From NCBI GenBank assembly GCA_002239065.1, contig MPNO01000043.1, positions 1-40,883 of the forward strand: 40,883 bases of DNA, written 5' to 3'. Positions within the stretch are counted from its first letter, which is position 1, and each line of letters begins with the position of its first letter. The notes below the pieces were generated by a model, which was not told where the DNA came from, did not search any database, and saw nothing but the letters and a program-made list of their open reading frames with translations. Below are positions 16,524-24,358 of this stretch, piece after piece. Origin of the DNA: Defluviicoccus sp. bin129 (GTDB lineage: Bacteria > Pseudomonadota > Alphaproteobacteria > MPNO01). Made by a program: the position numbers and the translations under genes.

Positions 16524-18347
16524 ATGGACCAGCCCGCAAACCGCTTCGCGTCCGAGGTTCCGGTCAACCTGCCGCACAACCGGGCGGACGCCGAGTACGG
16601 CTCCGATGCGATCTGCGAGCTGCTCCGGGCGATGGGGTTCGAGCACGTCATGCTCACCCCGGGATCGAGCTTCCGGGGGCTGCACGATTCGCTGGTCAAC
16701 CACACGCGGAACGCGACGCCCGAAATCATCCTCTGCGGCGCCGAGGAGATCGCGCTCCACATGGCGCAGGGCTACAGCAAGGTCACCGGCAAGGCGAGCC
16801 TCGTGGTGCTGCACGATCTGGTCGGGCTGCAACATGCGATGATGGCGTTCTACAACGCCTGGTCCGACGAGGTGCCGATCCTCGTCCTCGGCGGGTCGGG
16901 CCCGGCCGACCCGGCCGAGCGGCGCGCCATCGACTGGCTCCATTCGGCCAACACCCAGAGCGAATCGGTGAGGCCCTACACCAAGTGGACCGACGAGCCG
17001 CCAACGCTCAGGGCGGTGTTCGATTCCGTGTTGCGGGCGCGCCGGATCGCCGAGAGCGCGCCCCGGCGCCCGACCTATGTCTCGATCGATGCCGGGCTCC
17101 AGGAGGAGCCGCTCGACGCCCCGCCCGCGCTTCCCGATGCCGGTCTGCCGCGCTACCGTCCGGCGCCGCCGATCGCCGCCGCGGAATCCGAGATCGCGGC
17201 GGCGGCGGATCTGCTGACCGAGGCGTCGATGCCGCTCGTCTTCGGCGGGCGCTTCGGCCGGCATGAAGAGGCGGGGCCGCCGCTGGTCAGGCTGATCGAA
17301 TTGCTCGGCGCGGCCTATCAGGACGGCACCGACATCGTCTGCGTTCCGACAGCGCATCCGCAGAACCTGAACGGCGGCTACCGGTCGCCGCCCAACCCGA
17401 TCCGCAGCGAATCCGACGTCGTGCTCGGCATCGACTGCCCCGATTTGACCGCGCTGGTCGGCGGCTATGCCGGCGCGCGCGGCGATACCCGCAACGCCAC
17501 CACCGGTTCGCGCAAGGTGATCGAGCTCTCGGTCAACGACCTCGCGGTCGATCACTGGTCGAACGCGGGCGGTGCGCTTGCCCCGCTCGATGTCCAGCTT
17601 CTCGCCGATCCGCTGCACGGGCTCGGCCAGCTGCTGGCCGAGATCGAACGCCGGGCCGAGGGCGCGCCCGCCTGGTACCGGTGCGCCCGGGATCGCCGCG
17701 AGGATCTCGCCCGGCGCCACGAGGCGCTGCGCGCCGCCCAGCGCGCGCGGGCGCAGGAGGACCGGGACGCGGTGCCGATCGCGGTCCCCCGCATGATGGA
17801 GGAGCTGTGGCAGGCGGTCCGGGGGCGGGACTGGGTGCTGGTGAGCCGCAACGGGCGCTGCTGGTACGAGGGGATCTGGGATTTCCCGGGCGCCGGGCGT
17901 TTCTTGGGCCATAACGGCGGGGGCGGCGTCGGCTACGGGCCGGGCGGTGTGGTGGGCGCCGCTCTGGCGCTGCGCGGCAGCGGCAGATTTCCGCTCGCCA
18001 TCCTCGGCGACGGCGACTTCACGATGAACCCGTCGGCGCTGTGGACGGCGGCGCATTACCGGATCCCGTGCCTGATCGTGCTGCACAACAACACCTCCTT
18101 CGGCAATGACGAGGAACACCAGATCGCGCTCGCCGAAGCGCGCGGACGCCCGGTCGACAACGCCTGGATCGGCCAGCGCATGGTCGCCCCCGAGCCCGAC
18201 TACGCGGCGATCGCCCGCGGCTACGGCGCCTGGGGGGCGGGGCCGATCACCCACCCGACCGATCTCGCGGGCGCGTTCCGCGACGCGGTGGCCGAGGTCG
18301 CGCGCGGCGGGGTGGCCCTGGTCGACGTGCAGACGCAGCTGAAGTAG
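16524..18347 (+). CDS. Thiamine-diphosphate-dependent enzyme (acetolactate-synthase-like)
   Basis: The 607-residue protein has the three-domain layout of pyruvate-oxidase/acetolactate-synthase enzymes. The N-terminal PYR domain carries the cofactor-activating glutamate in CGAEEIALHMAQGYSKVTGK (residues 71-90). A central Rossmann-like domain spans about 210-370. The C-terminal PP domain has GDG at 495-497 and a following asparagine pair in LHNNTSFGN, the usual Mg-TPP motif. The reaction is not predictable from sequence alone; decarboxylation or carboligation of a 2-oxoacid is expected. ATG 16524 follows AGAGGAGAC. It is divergent from the Rid-family gene. A REP-like element lies shortly after the stop. 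Confidence 0.85.
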   Translation: MDQPANRFASEVPVNLPHNRADAEYGSDAICELLRAMGFEHVMLTPGSSFRGLHDSLVNHTRNATPEIILCGAEEIALHMAQGYSKVTGKASLVVLHDLVGLQHAMMAFYNAWSDEVPILVLGGSGPADPAERRAIDWLHSANTQSESVRPYTKWTDEPPTLRAVFDSVLRARRIAESAPRRPTYVSIDAGLQEEPLDAPPALPDAGLPRYRPAPPIAAAESEIAAAADLLTEASMPLVFGGRFGRHEEAGPPLVRLIELLGAAYQDGTDIVCVPTAHPQNLNGGYRSPPNPIRSESDVVLGIDCPDLTALVGGYAGARGDTRNATTGSRKVIELSVNDLAVDHWSNAGGALAPLDVQLLADPLHGLGQLLAEIERRAEGAPAWYRCARDRREDLARRHEALRAAQRARAQEDRDAVPIAVPRMMEELWQAVRGRDWVLVSRNGRCWYEGIWDFPGAGRFLGHNGGGGVGYGPGGVVGAALALRGSGRFPLAILGDGDFTMNPSALWTAAHYRIPCLIVLHNNTSFGNDEEHQIALAEARGRPVDNAWIGQRMVAPEPDYAAIARGYGAWGAGPITHPTDLAGAFRDAVAEVARGGVALVDVQTQLK

Positions 18348-18373
18348 AGGGCGCACGGGCTGCGGGGACGGCC

Positions 18374-18488
18374 GTCCTTCGATACACCCCCCTTCGGCAG
18401 GCTCAGGGCAGGCTCTTCGGGGCTGCTCAAGATGAGGGGTTTATCCTTTCCTCATCCCGAGTAGGCGCGAAGCGCCGTATCGAGGGAC
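18374..18488. repeat. REP-like palindromic element
   Basis: Terminal arms GTCCTTCGATAC (18374-18385) and GTATCGAGGGAC (18477-18488) are near-perfect inverted repeats, and inner arms GCTCAAGATGAGG and CCTCATCCCGAGTAGGC pair toward the centre. The interior carries CTTCGGCAGGCTCAGGGCA and CTCTTCGG, a string familiar from dispersed intergenic repeats in alphaproteobacteria; its reverse translation gives the well-known spurious peptide ALSLPKG. It fills most of the 252-bp gap between the thiamine-diphosphate enzyme and the antitoxin. No second copy is in this window. Confidence 0.75.
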
Positions 18489-18599
18489 GCCACCCCGCAA
18501 GAGCGGTTCCACCTGAAACGGACGCGCTCCAGCCGCCCGGCGCAACCCGCCATCCGGTAGGGATTGACGAAGGAGACCTCGACTGCAACCTTGAGGCGT

Positions 18600-18893
18600 A
18601 TGAGATCGGTCGGAATCAAGAGTCTGAACAGCCGGTTGAGCGAATACGTCCGGCTCGCGGCGTCCGGCGAAACGATCCTGGTGACCGACCGTGACCGGGT
18701 GGTGGCGGAGCTCGGCCCGCCCAACGAGACCCGCAGTCCGATCCTCGCCGACGCGTTCCTGGCCGACGCGGTGCGGTCGGGCGTGCTCACGCCGCCGAAG
18801 TTCGCCGGCTCGGGGCCGCCGCCAGCGCCGGAGCCGGTCGCGCCGCTGGACGATGTGCTCGCCGAACTCGACGCGGACCGGCGGGATCGGTGA
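18600..18893 (+). CDS. Phd/YefM-type antitoxin (orphan)
   Basis: The 97-residue protein starts MRSVGIKSLNSRLSEYVR and continues GETILVTDRDRVVAELGPP, the Phd/YefM DNA-binding fold. The C-terminal half, rich in proline, alanine and aspartate (APLDDVLAELDADR), is the usual toxin-wrapping tail. Such antitoxins repress their own operon and neutralise a PIN-type (VapC) ribonuclease encoded immediately downstream. Here only a short toxin-like scrap follows. ATG 18600 is preferred although GAGG is only three bases upstream; an in-frame TTG at 18591 with AGGAG further upstream is an alternative. Confidence 0.8.
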   Translation: MRSVGIKSLNSRLSEYVRLAASGETILVTDRDRVVAELGPPNETRSPILADAFLADAVRSGVLTPPKFAGSGPPPAPEPVAPLDDVLAELDADRRDR

Positions 18894-18966
18894 TGCGCCC
18901 GAATACACGTCCGTCGCGCTCGCGAGCTTCGATGGGCGGATGGCCGCGGGCGCCCGCGCCCCGCAC
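18892..18966 (+). pseudogene. Scrap of a PIN-domain (VapC-like) toxin
   Basis: Directly after the antitoxin stop the next frame reads EYTSVALASFDGRMAAGARA. That resembles the last strand and helix of VapC toxins, which often read V-x-L-A-T/S-F-D-x-R-M/L followed by an A-A-R-A-L-G helix. The first 100 or so codons with the catalytic acids are missing, and the stretch runs straight into the end of the opposing Rieske gene. It is most simply a deletion of the toxin body. The match is short, so confidence is modest. Confidence 0.4.
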
Positions 18967-19998
18967 TCAGGCGTTCGCGGTCGCCTCGGCGCGGATTCGG
19001 TCTTCCAGGTAGCGCCGCGCCTGGATCTGCGCGCGGTCGGCGTTGATGTCGATCGACCCGTCGAAGGTGGTGGTCGCGCCCAGCCGCTGCTGCTGCGCGT
19101 CGATCATCTCGACGTCTTCGTAGAACGTGTCGCGCGAGCCCTCAAAGAGGGTCTTGGTCAGCGCCGCGTCGTCGAGCCGGAAATCCCGCGCGTAGCCCCA
19201 GTGATAGTGGGTCGTGGTCTCGGTCTCCGGCGTCAGCAGATGGGTGGACCAGATCGAGAAGCCCTGGCTGCGGTCGCCTTCCGGCGCCCCGGTCCCGGTC
19301 GGGGCGGCGCCGATGTCGAGATAGATGTTCGACGGCGCCAGCCAGGTGACGTGCTGCCAGCGGTCGCAATTGCCTTCGAATTCGCCGACCCTGTCGAACA
19401 GCGGCGGCGGCTTGAGGTCGATCATCCAGCGCCCGACGCGCACCCCGTCCTCGATGCGTTCGGTCTCGGTCGGCCAGGTCGCCTCCGCCGGGTCGCCGCC
19501 GATGGTGTTCTTGTGCAGGTAGATGACATGGGTCAGGTCGAGCAGGTTGTCGACGAGGAGCTGGTAGTTGCCCTTGACGTGGAACCGGCCGGGCGATGAG
19601 ACCCAGCCCGGATCGTCGAGCCAGAACAGCTCGGGGATGGCGCTCTCGTCGACCTTGTCCGCATCGCCCATCCAGATCCAGACCGTCTTCCACTTCTCGC
19701 GCACCGGGTAGCAGCGGACCCGCGCGCCGGGCGGGACCCGCGTCTGGCCGGGAACCGCGACGACCGCGCCGGTGTCGTCGTAGCGCAGCCCGTGATAGCC
19801 GCATTGCAGCTCGTCGCCCACGCAGCTGCCGCGCGACAGCGGCGCCGCGCGGTGGCAGCAGCGGTCGGCGAGCGCCACCGGCGTCCCGTCCTCCTTGCGG
19901 AAGAACACCACGGGCTCGTTGAGGATCGTGCGGGATTCGGGCCCGCGCCCGAGATCCTTCGACCAATACGCGGCGTACCAGCAATTTCTGAGAAACAT
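18967..19998 (-). CDS. Rieske non-haem iron oxygenase, alpha subunit (VanA-like)
   Basis: The 343-residue protein has an N-terminal Rieske [2Fe-2S] domain with C47-x-H49 in DRCCHRAAPLSRG and C66-x2-H69 in QCGYHGLRYD. The catalytic domain has the mononuclear-iron motif VDNLLDLTHVIYLH (H157 and H162, electron-bridging Asp at 150 or 154). Length and N-terminus (MFLRNCWYAA-W) fit the single-component-type vanillate O-demethylase/dicamba-like class that hydroxylates or demethylates aromatic substrates. No reductase or ferredoxin partner is in the window. It is the last gene of the minus-strand aromatic-type run, starting 8 nt after the extradiol-dioxygenase-like gene, and is probably cotranscribed with it. 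Confidence 0.9.
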   Translation of the reverse strand: MFLRNCWYAAYWSKDLGRGPESRTILNEPVVFFRKEDGTPVALADRCCHRAAPLSRGSCVGDELQCGYHGLRYDDTGAVVAVPGQTRVPPGARVRCYPVREKWKTVWIWMGDADKVDESAIPELFWLDDPGWVSSPGRFHVKGNYQLLVDNLLDLTHVIYLHKNTIGGDPAEATWPTETERIEDGVRVGRWMIDLKPPPLFDRVGEFEGNCDRWQHVTWLAPSNIYLDIGAAPTGTGAPEGDRSQGFSIWSTHLLTPETETTTHYHWGYARDFRLDDAALTKTLFEGSRDTFYEDVEMIDAQQQRLGATTTFDGSIDINADRAQIQARRYLEDRIRAEATANA

Positions 19999-20006
19999 CG
20001 TCCGTC

Positions 20007-20957
20007 CTATCGTCCTGCGTCGGCGGCCATCGTCGGGCGCGGCATCGCGTTCCGGCCGGTGTTGATCCCGTCCACCAGATGCCATTCCGAGAACCGGTTG
20101 TTGCGGAACGAGGTCGGTTTCCATTCCGCCGTCAGGTAGTCGGAATCGGCAAAATACTCGACCGCGCCCTCGCACGGGCTCTTGAAGTACCAGAAATAGG
20201 CCGACGACACCGGGTGGCGCCCCGGGCCGACCTCGGTGTCCCAGCCTCTGCGGTCGAAATGGATGCCGCCGCCGAACACCTCGTGGATGTCGCGCACCTC
20301 GAAGGCAACGTGGTGGAACGCGGTGGCGCCGTCGCCGCTCCTGATCAGGAACAAATTGTGGTGGTCGGCCTCGGCCGCGCAGCGGAGGAACAGCCCGCGC
20401 CCGCCGGCATAGCGGTCCGAGATCCGAAAGCCGAGCCGGTCGGCATAGAATTTCTCCGCCGGCTTGAGGTCGGGGAGCAGGAAGCCGATATGCCCCATGC
20501 GGATCGGCCGCGCGCGCTTGTAGATCCTCGCGCGTTCGTCCGGGCGCTCGACATTGCCGTAGCCGTTGACCGCCGAGCGCGCGGCATCGACCAGCCCGTC
20601 GCGCTTCCAGACGCGAAAGCCCAGCGCGATGCCGTAGGGATCGACGCAGTGGACGGTCCCGTCCTCGTCGACCGTGACCTCGCGGTCCCTGGCGATCTCC
20701 CGGTGCACCGCGTCGAGGTCTTCCTCGGTCTCGACCCCCCAGATCGCCTCGCGGAAGTTCATGCCCGGCACCGCCGGCGGCGGCAGCGAGCGGTGGCCGG
20801 CGGGGCGGATGTCGAGCCGGGCGCCGATCCCGGTCTCGAAGATGGCCCCCGAACGCCGGTCGCTCACCTTCTTCAGGCCCCAGTCGGCATAAAAGCGCCT
20901 GGCGGTCTTCATGTCGGGCGCGGCGAAGACCAGCGTGTCGATGTCGACGAATTTCAT
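20007..20957 (-). CDS. Extradiol (catechol 2,3-type) dioxygenase-like VOC protein
   Basis: This 316-residue two-domain protein belongs to the vicinal oxygen chelate family. The N-terminal domain (about 1-130) begins KFVDIDTLVFAAPDMKTARR. The C-terminal domain carries the iron-ligand pattern of type I extradiol dioxygenases: His in MGHIGFLLPDL, His in FHHVAFEVRD, and Glu in EGAVEYFADSDYL, with conserved GRHPVSSAYFWYF between. It is likely to cleave a catecholic ring meta to the hydroxyls. ATG 20957 has GGAG upstream and lies 11 nt from the preceding gene. The downstream Rieske gene and the upstream hydrolase support an aromatic degradation role; the substrate is unknown. Confidence 0.82.
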   Translation of the reverse strand: MKFVDIDTLVFAAPDMKTARRFYADWGLKKVSDRRSGAIFETGIGARLDIRPAGHRSLPPPAVPGMNFREAIWGVETEEDLDAVHREIARDREVTVDEDGTVHCVDPYGIALGFRVWKRDGLVDAARSAVNGYGNVERPDERARIYKRARPIRMGHIGFLLPDLKPAEKFYADRLGFRISDRYAGGRGLFLRCAAEADHHNLFLIRSGDGATAFHHVAFEVRDIHEVFGGGIHFDRRGWDTEVGPGRHPVSSAYFWYFKSPCEGAVEYFADSDYLTAEWKPTSFRNNRFSEWHLVDGINTGRNAMPRPTMAADAGR

Positions 20958-20968
20958 CCCGACTCTCC

Positions 20969-21909
20969 TCAGGCGAAGGCGATCCTGGTCTGCGCCGCCT
21001 TCATCCGCTCGGACGGCGGACCGGAGACGCCCCAGCGGTCGGTCCACCCGGGCGGGTTGAGATTGGCCCAGTATTCGGCGCTTCGCTGCGGGTAGCTGTC
21101 GTCCACCTGCTCGACCTCCGAGGTGTACTCGATGATGTAGTCGTCGGGGCCGAGGAAATAGGAGAACACGTTGGCGCCCGGGCCGTGCCGGCCGACGCCC
21201 CATTCGATCGGATAGCCGGCATCGCGCATCCTTCCGGCGCCGCGCATTACCGAATCCAGATCCGCCATCTCGAAGGCGATGTGGTGCAGCGTCGGCGCGT
21301 CGCCATGGCCCAGCGCGATGCTGTGATGGTCCGAGCCGCAGCACAGGAAGCACAGATGGCCGGTCCGGTCGATGACCGTGAAGCCGAGCCCCTCGGCGAA
21401 GACGGCGATCGAGCCTTCCATGTCGGCGGCATTCAGCACGCAGTGCGAGATCTTGCGCGGCCTGTCGGGCGAATCCGCGGCGTCGCCGTGGGTCGCGACA
21501 TCGGACGAGACCGCGAGCTTGCGTCCCTCCCGGTCCGCGAAGGCGAAGCCGTAACCGCCGCCCGGGCGCGACAAGGCTCCCGGCTCCCCCCGATCCCGCC
21601 GCCCCCCGGGCGCAACAGGTCTCCCGGCTCGCCGATATCCGGCAGACCCAGGGCCGCGAGCCGCGCGTGCAGGGCCTCGACGCTTCGCCGGTCCGGCGCC
21701 GCGAAATTGACCCGGATCAGGGCGGGCTCCGCTCGCTCGTGCAGGGCGAGGATATGGTGTTCCGGCCCGGTGCCGCGGAAATAGCGCGACCCGTTCCGCT
21801 CCGCCACCGGGTCCAGGTTCCACACGCCGCCGTAGAAGTCCGCCGCCGCCGCCACGTCGCGGACGCCAAGCTCGACGCTCCTGACCGCCGTTACCCGTGC
21901 ATCGTTCAT
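20969..21909 (-). pseudogene. Extradiol-dioxygenase-like VOC gene disrupted by a frameshifting duplication
   Basis: The first part reads from ATG 21909 (ARVTAVRSVELGVRDVAAAA, ending GEPGDLLRPGG). The rest reads in another frame from about 21590 (RPGGGYGFAFADREGRKL onward to TGA at 20969). Joined, they would form a protein of about 298 residues with two VOC domains and ligands as in extradiol dioxygenases (ISHCVLN, LHHIAFEM, IIEYTSE). The frames are parted by a 44-bp imperfect duplication (21561-21648); removing one copy restores a single frame with the sequence D-I-G-E-P-G-D-L-L-R-P-G-G-G-Y-G. The downstream frame remains open for 200 codons, so the event is recent or is a sequence error. The gene lies between the small VOC gene and the intact dioxygenase. 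Confidence 0.82.
21561..21648. repeat. 44-bp imperfect tandem duplication causing the frameshift
   Basis: CCCGGGCGC starts at 21561 and again at 21605. Over the first 26 bases the copies differ at three positions; beyond that they still encode similar peptides (D-R-G-E-P-G-A-L-S-R-P-G-G against D-I-G-E-P-G-D-L-L-R-P-G-G). The 44-bp offset is not a multiple of three. Both copies contain C/G runs. Confidence 0.72.
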
Positions 21910-21921
21910 CGCCGCCGCACC

Positions 21922-22323
21922 CTATTTCGAGGTTCCCACCCAGCCGTTCTGGGAGATGTCGAAGATGACGCCGTTGGGGTCGCGGTATTTCTTCTCGTAG
22001 TAGAGCGATTCCTTGTCGATCGGCAGGTCGAGGAAGAACGTCCCGCCATTGGCTTCGATGTCCTTCTCGGCATCTTCCAGATCGTCGACCCAGAAGCCGA
22101 AATGGTGCACCCCGACATAGTCCTTGCCGCGTTCCTCGCCGGCGGCTTCGTCGGTCTTGTAGTCGAGGATGGCGAGGTTGATCACGCCGTCGGAGAGGTA
22201 GACGCCGTCGGCGAGCGAGGCGCTGGTCTCGCCCACGCGCTTCATGTCGAACACGTCCTCGTAGAACCTGGCGGTCGCCTCGACATCGTCGCAGGCGATC
22301 GCGATATGGCGCAGCTTGGCCAT
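21922..22323 (-). CDS. Single-domain VOC/glyoxalase-family protein
   Basis: The 133-residue protein is a single VOC module: AKLRHIAIACDDVEATARFY at the start, DGVINLAILDY, VHHFGFWVDDLEDAE and a C-terminal YRDPNGVIFDISQNGW. Putative metal ligands are His in LRHIAI, His in VHHFGF and the acidic residue in the last strand (DIS). Family members include glyoxalase I, methylmalonyl-CoA epimerase and small ring-cleavage accessory proteins; sequence alone does not decide. ATG 22323 has GGAGG upstream. It is fourth in the minus-strand run, between gamma-glutamyltransferase and the disrupted dioxygenase. Confidence 0.85.
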   Translation of the reverse strand: MAKLRHIAIACDDVEATARFYEDVFDMKRVGETSASLADGVYLSDGVINLAILDYKTDEAAGEERGKDYVGVHHFGFWVDDLEDAEKDIEANGGTFFLDLPIDKESLYYEKKYRDPNGVIFDISQNGWVGTSK

Positions 22324-22378
22324 GGCTGGACCTCCGTATGAGCCTTGGCCTAGCCTAGCATGAACCCGCCGGTCCGGC

Positions 22379-23965
22379 TCAATAGCCGAGCGCGCAGCCG
22401 TCCTTGCGGGGATCGGAACCGCCTATCAGAACCCCGCTCTCGCGGTCGATCGCCACCGCCTGGCCGCCGCCCAAGGGCGCGCCGGCGGGGCAGATTGCGT
22501 GGCCCATCGCGGCCAGCGCTTCGGCGACCTCCGCCGGGATGCCGGCCTCGAGCGCCAGCGCGCCGCCGAAGTGGAAGATGCGCGGGGCGTCGATCGCGCG
22601 CTGCACGTCGAGCCCGCAATCGAGCACCCCGGTGACCAGGTGGACGTGGCCGAAAGGCTGGTAGTGCCCGCCCATGACGCCGAACGGCATCGCCGCGGCG
22701 CCGTCCTTCGCCATCATGCCGGGCATGATGGTGTGCAGCGACCGCTTGGACGGGCCGATGGCGTTGGGGTGGGTACGGTCGATCAGGAAGGCGCTGCCGC
22801 GGTTCTGGAACAACACGCCGGTGCGGGCATCGGCGATCGCGGAGCCGAACATGGCGAATAGCGAGTTGATGAAGCTGATCGCGTTGCCGTCGCCGTCGAC
22901 CACGGCGAGGTAGACCGTGTCCGAGCGCGCCGGCGCGCGCGCCGGCGGCAGCCCGGCCATGGCGCGGGCGGGATCGATATGGCGGCGAAGATCGGCCGCG
23001 TAGGCCTCCGACAGCAGCCCGTCGACCGGGATCCCGGCCCTCTCCGGGTCCGCGACATGGCGGTCGCGGTCGCGATAGGCGAGCCGCCCGGCCTCGGCTT
23101 CGAGATGCAGGCGGCGGGGGTCCGTCGACCCCGAGCCTTCGAGGTCGAAGCCGGCGAGGATGTTGAACATCAGGAGCGCCGTGAGCCCCTGCCCGTTGGG
23201 CGGGCACTCGTAGATCCGGTGGCCGCGATAGTCGGTCGCGATGGGCTCGACATAGTTCCCGCGATGCGCCGCAAAATCCTCCGCGACGTGCAGCCCGCCA
23301 TAGGCGGCGAGCGTCGCCGTCATGCGCTCGGCCGCCTCGCCCTCGTAGAACGCGGAGGGTCCTTCCTCGGCGATGGCGGCAAGCGTCGCGGACAGCGCTT
23401 CCTGGCGGTGGATCTCGCCCGCGCGGAAGGCGCGCCCGCCGTGCAGATAGAGCGCGGCGGTCTCCGGCGTCTGCGCCAGCAGGCGCTCGCAGCCGGCCCA
23501 GTCCCAGGCCACCCTCGGGTGCACAACCGATCCGTCGACCGCGAGCCGGATGGCGGGGGCCAGCAACTCGCCGAACGGCTTGCGGCCGTGATCGCGGACC
23601 AGCCGGTCCCAGGCCTCGACGGCGCCCGGGACGGTGACCGCGTGCGGCCCGATGACCGGCATCCGGTCGATGCCGTTCGCGAGATACCAGTCGAGTTCGG
23701 CTGCGGCCGGGCTGCGCCCCGATCCGTTATAGGCCACCACCCCGCCGCCTTTCGGCGCGTAGAGGACGAAGCAGTCCCCGCCGATGCCGGTCATGTGCGG
23801 CTCGACGACGGCGAGGACGCCTGCGGCGGCGACCGCCGCGTCGACCGCGTTGCCGCCGGATTTGAGCGTCTCGATCGCGGTCAGGCTGGCAAGCGGGTGC
23901 GAAGTCGCCGCCATGCCGCCGGTGCCGTAGACGGGGGACCGCCCCGGCAGCTCGAAATTGCGCAT
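22379..23965 (-). CDS. Gamma-glutamyltransferase-family Ntn hydrolase
   Basis: The 528-residue proenzyme begins FELPGRSPVYGTGGMAATSH and contains GGNAVDAAVAAAGVLAVVEP and TGIGGDCFVLY in the large subunit. The autoprocessing and nucleophilic threonine is T350 in RSDTVYLAVVDGDGNAISF. The small subunit has IDRTHPNAIGPSKRSLHT and GVMGGHYQPFGHVH. Family enzymes hydrolyse or transfer gamma-glutamyl groups, or act as acylases on related amides. No signal peptide is apparent, unlike classical periplasmic GGT, so a cytosolic amidohydrolase role within the surrounding catabolic run is plausible. ATG 23965 fits family length. It is 11 nt downstream of the YciI-like gene. Confidence 0.88.
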   Translation of the reverse strand: MRNFELPGRSPVYGTGGMAATSHPLASLTAIETLKSGGNAVDAAVAAAGVLAVVEPHMTGIGGDCFVLYAPKGGGVVAYNGSGRSPAAAELDWYLANGIDRMPVIGPHAVTVPGAVEAWDRLVRDHGRKPFGELLAPAIRLAVDGSVVHPRVAWDWAGCERLLAQTPETAALYLHGGRAFRAGEIHRQEALSATLAAIAEEGPSAFYEGEAAERMTATLAAYGGLHVAEDFAAHRGNYVEPIATDYRGHRIYECPPNGQGLTALLMFNILAGFDLEGSGSTDPRRLHLEAEAGRLAYRDRDRHVADPERAGIPVDGLLSEAYAADLRRHIDPARAMAGLPPARAPARSDTVYLAVVDGDGNAISFINSLFAMFGSAIADARTGVLFQNRGSAFLIDRTHPNAIGPSKRSLHTIMPGMMAKDGAAAMPFGVMGGHYQPFGHVHLVTGVLDCGLDVQRAIDAPRIFHFGGALALEAGIPAEVAEALAAMGHAICPAGAPLGGGQAVAIDRESGVLIGGSDPRKDGCALGY

Positions 23966-23976
23966 CGCCCGAACGC

Positions 23977-24333
23977 CTAGTCGAGCGCGAGACGCTGGTC
24001 CGAATAGGTCAGCCGGACCGTGTAGCTCCCCTCGTTCACGGTCCATCGCTCGACCGTGTAGGTCCTCAGCCCCTGGGCATGGAAGGGGTCGGTATCGGCG
24101 ATCCCGCGCGCCTCCTCGAAGGACTCCGCGCGGATCACGATCAGCCCGCGGCGCGAGCCGTCCTCGGCGTCGAGCGGGCCGGCGGCGAACAGGATGCCCT
24201 CTTGCTCGAGCCTTACCTGGTGGTCGAGATGCGCCGGCAGGGTCGCGCCCAGCTGCTCCCGCGTGGTGCCCGGCGCCGCCTCGGTGAGGATCGCGAAAAA
24301 CGTCTTGCCAAGCATGTCGTGATGGTCGGCCAT
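23977..24333 (-). CDS. YciI-like (YCII-domain) protein
   Basis: The 118-residue protein has the YCII ferredoxin-like fold: F-F-A-I-L strand, ATLPAHLDHQVRLEQEGILF helix, AGPLDAEDGSRRGLIVIRA, the conserved D-P-F-H-A-Q-G-L-R block in IADTDPFHAQGL, and V-E-R-W. Active-site-like His and Asp are kept. Related muconolactone isomerases and chloromuconolactone dehalogenases act in aromatic ring degradation, which suits the neighbours, but the reaction is unknown. ATG 24333; it lies 25 nt after the hydrolase gene and just before the gamma-glutamyltransferase gene. Confidence 0.82.
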   Translation of the reverse strand: MADHHDMLGKTFFAILTEAAPGTTREQLGATLPAHLDHQVRLEQEGILFAAGPLDAEDGSRRGLIVIRAESFEEARGIADTDPFHAQGLRTYTVERWTVNEGSYTVRLTYSDQRLALD

Positions 24334-24358
24334 GGCGGCTCTCCTGAAAGGGTCGGGC

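Noticed and set aside
18892..18966. Reading the scrap after the antitoxin as the N-terminal D-T-S-V-A-L-A of VapC
   Set aside because: The catalytic Asp is missing and the following S-F-D-x-R-M helix fits the PIN C-terminus better.
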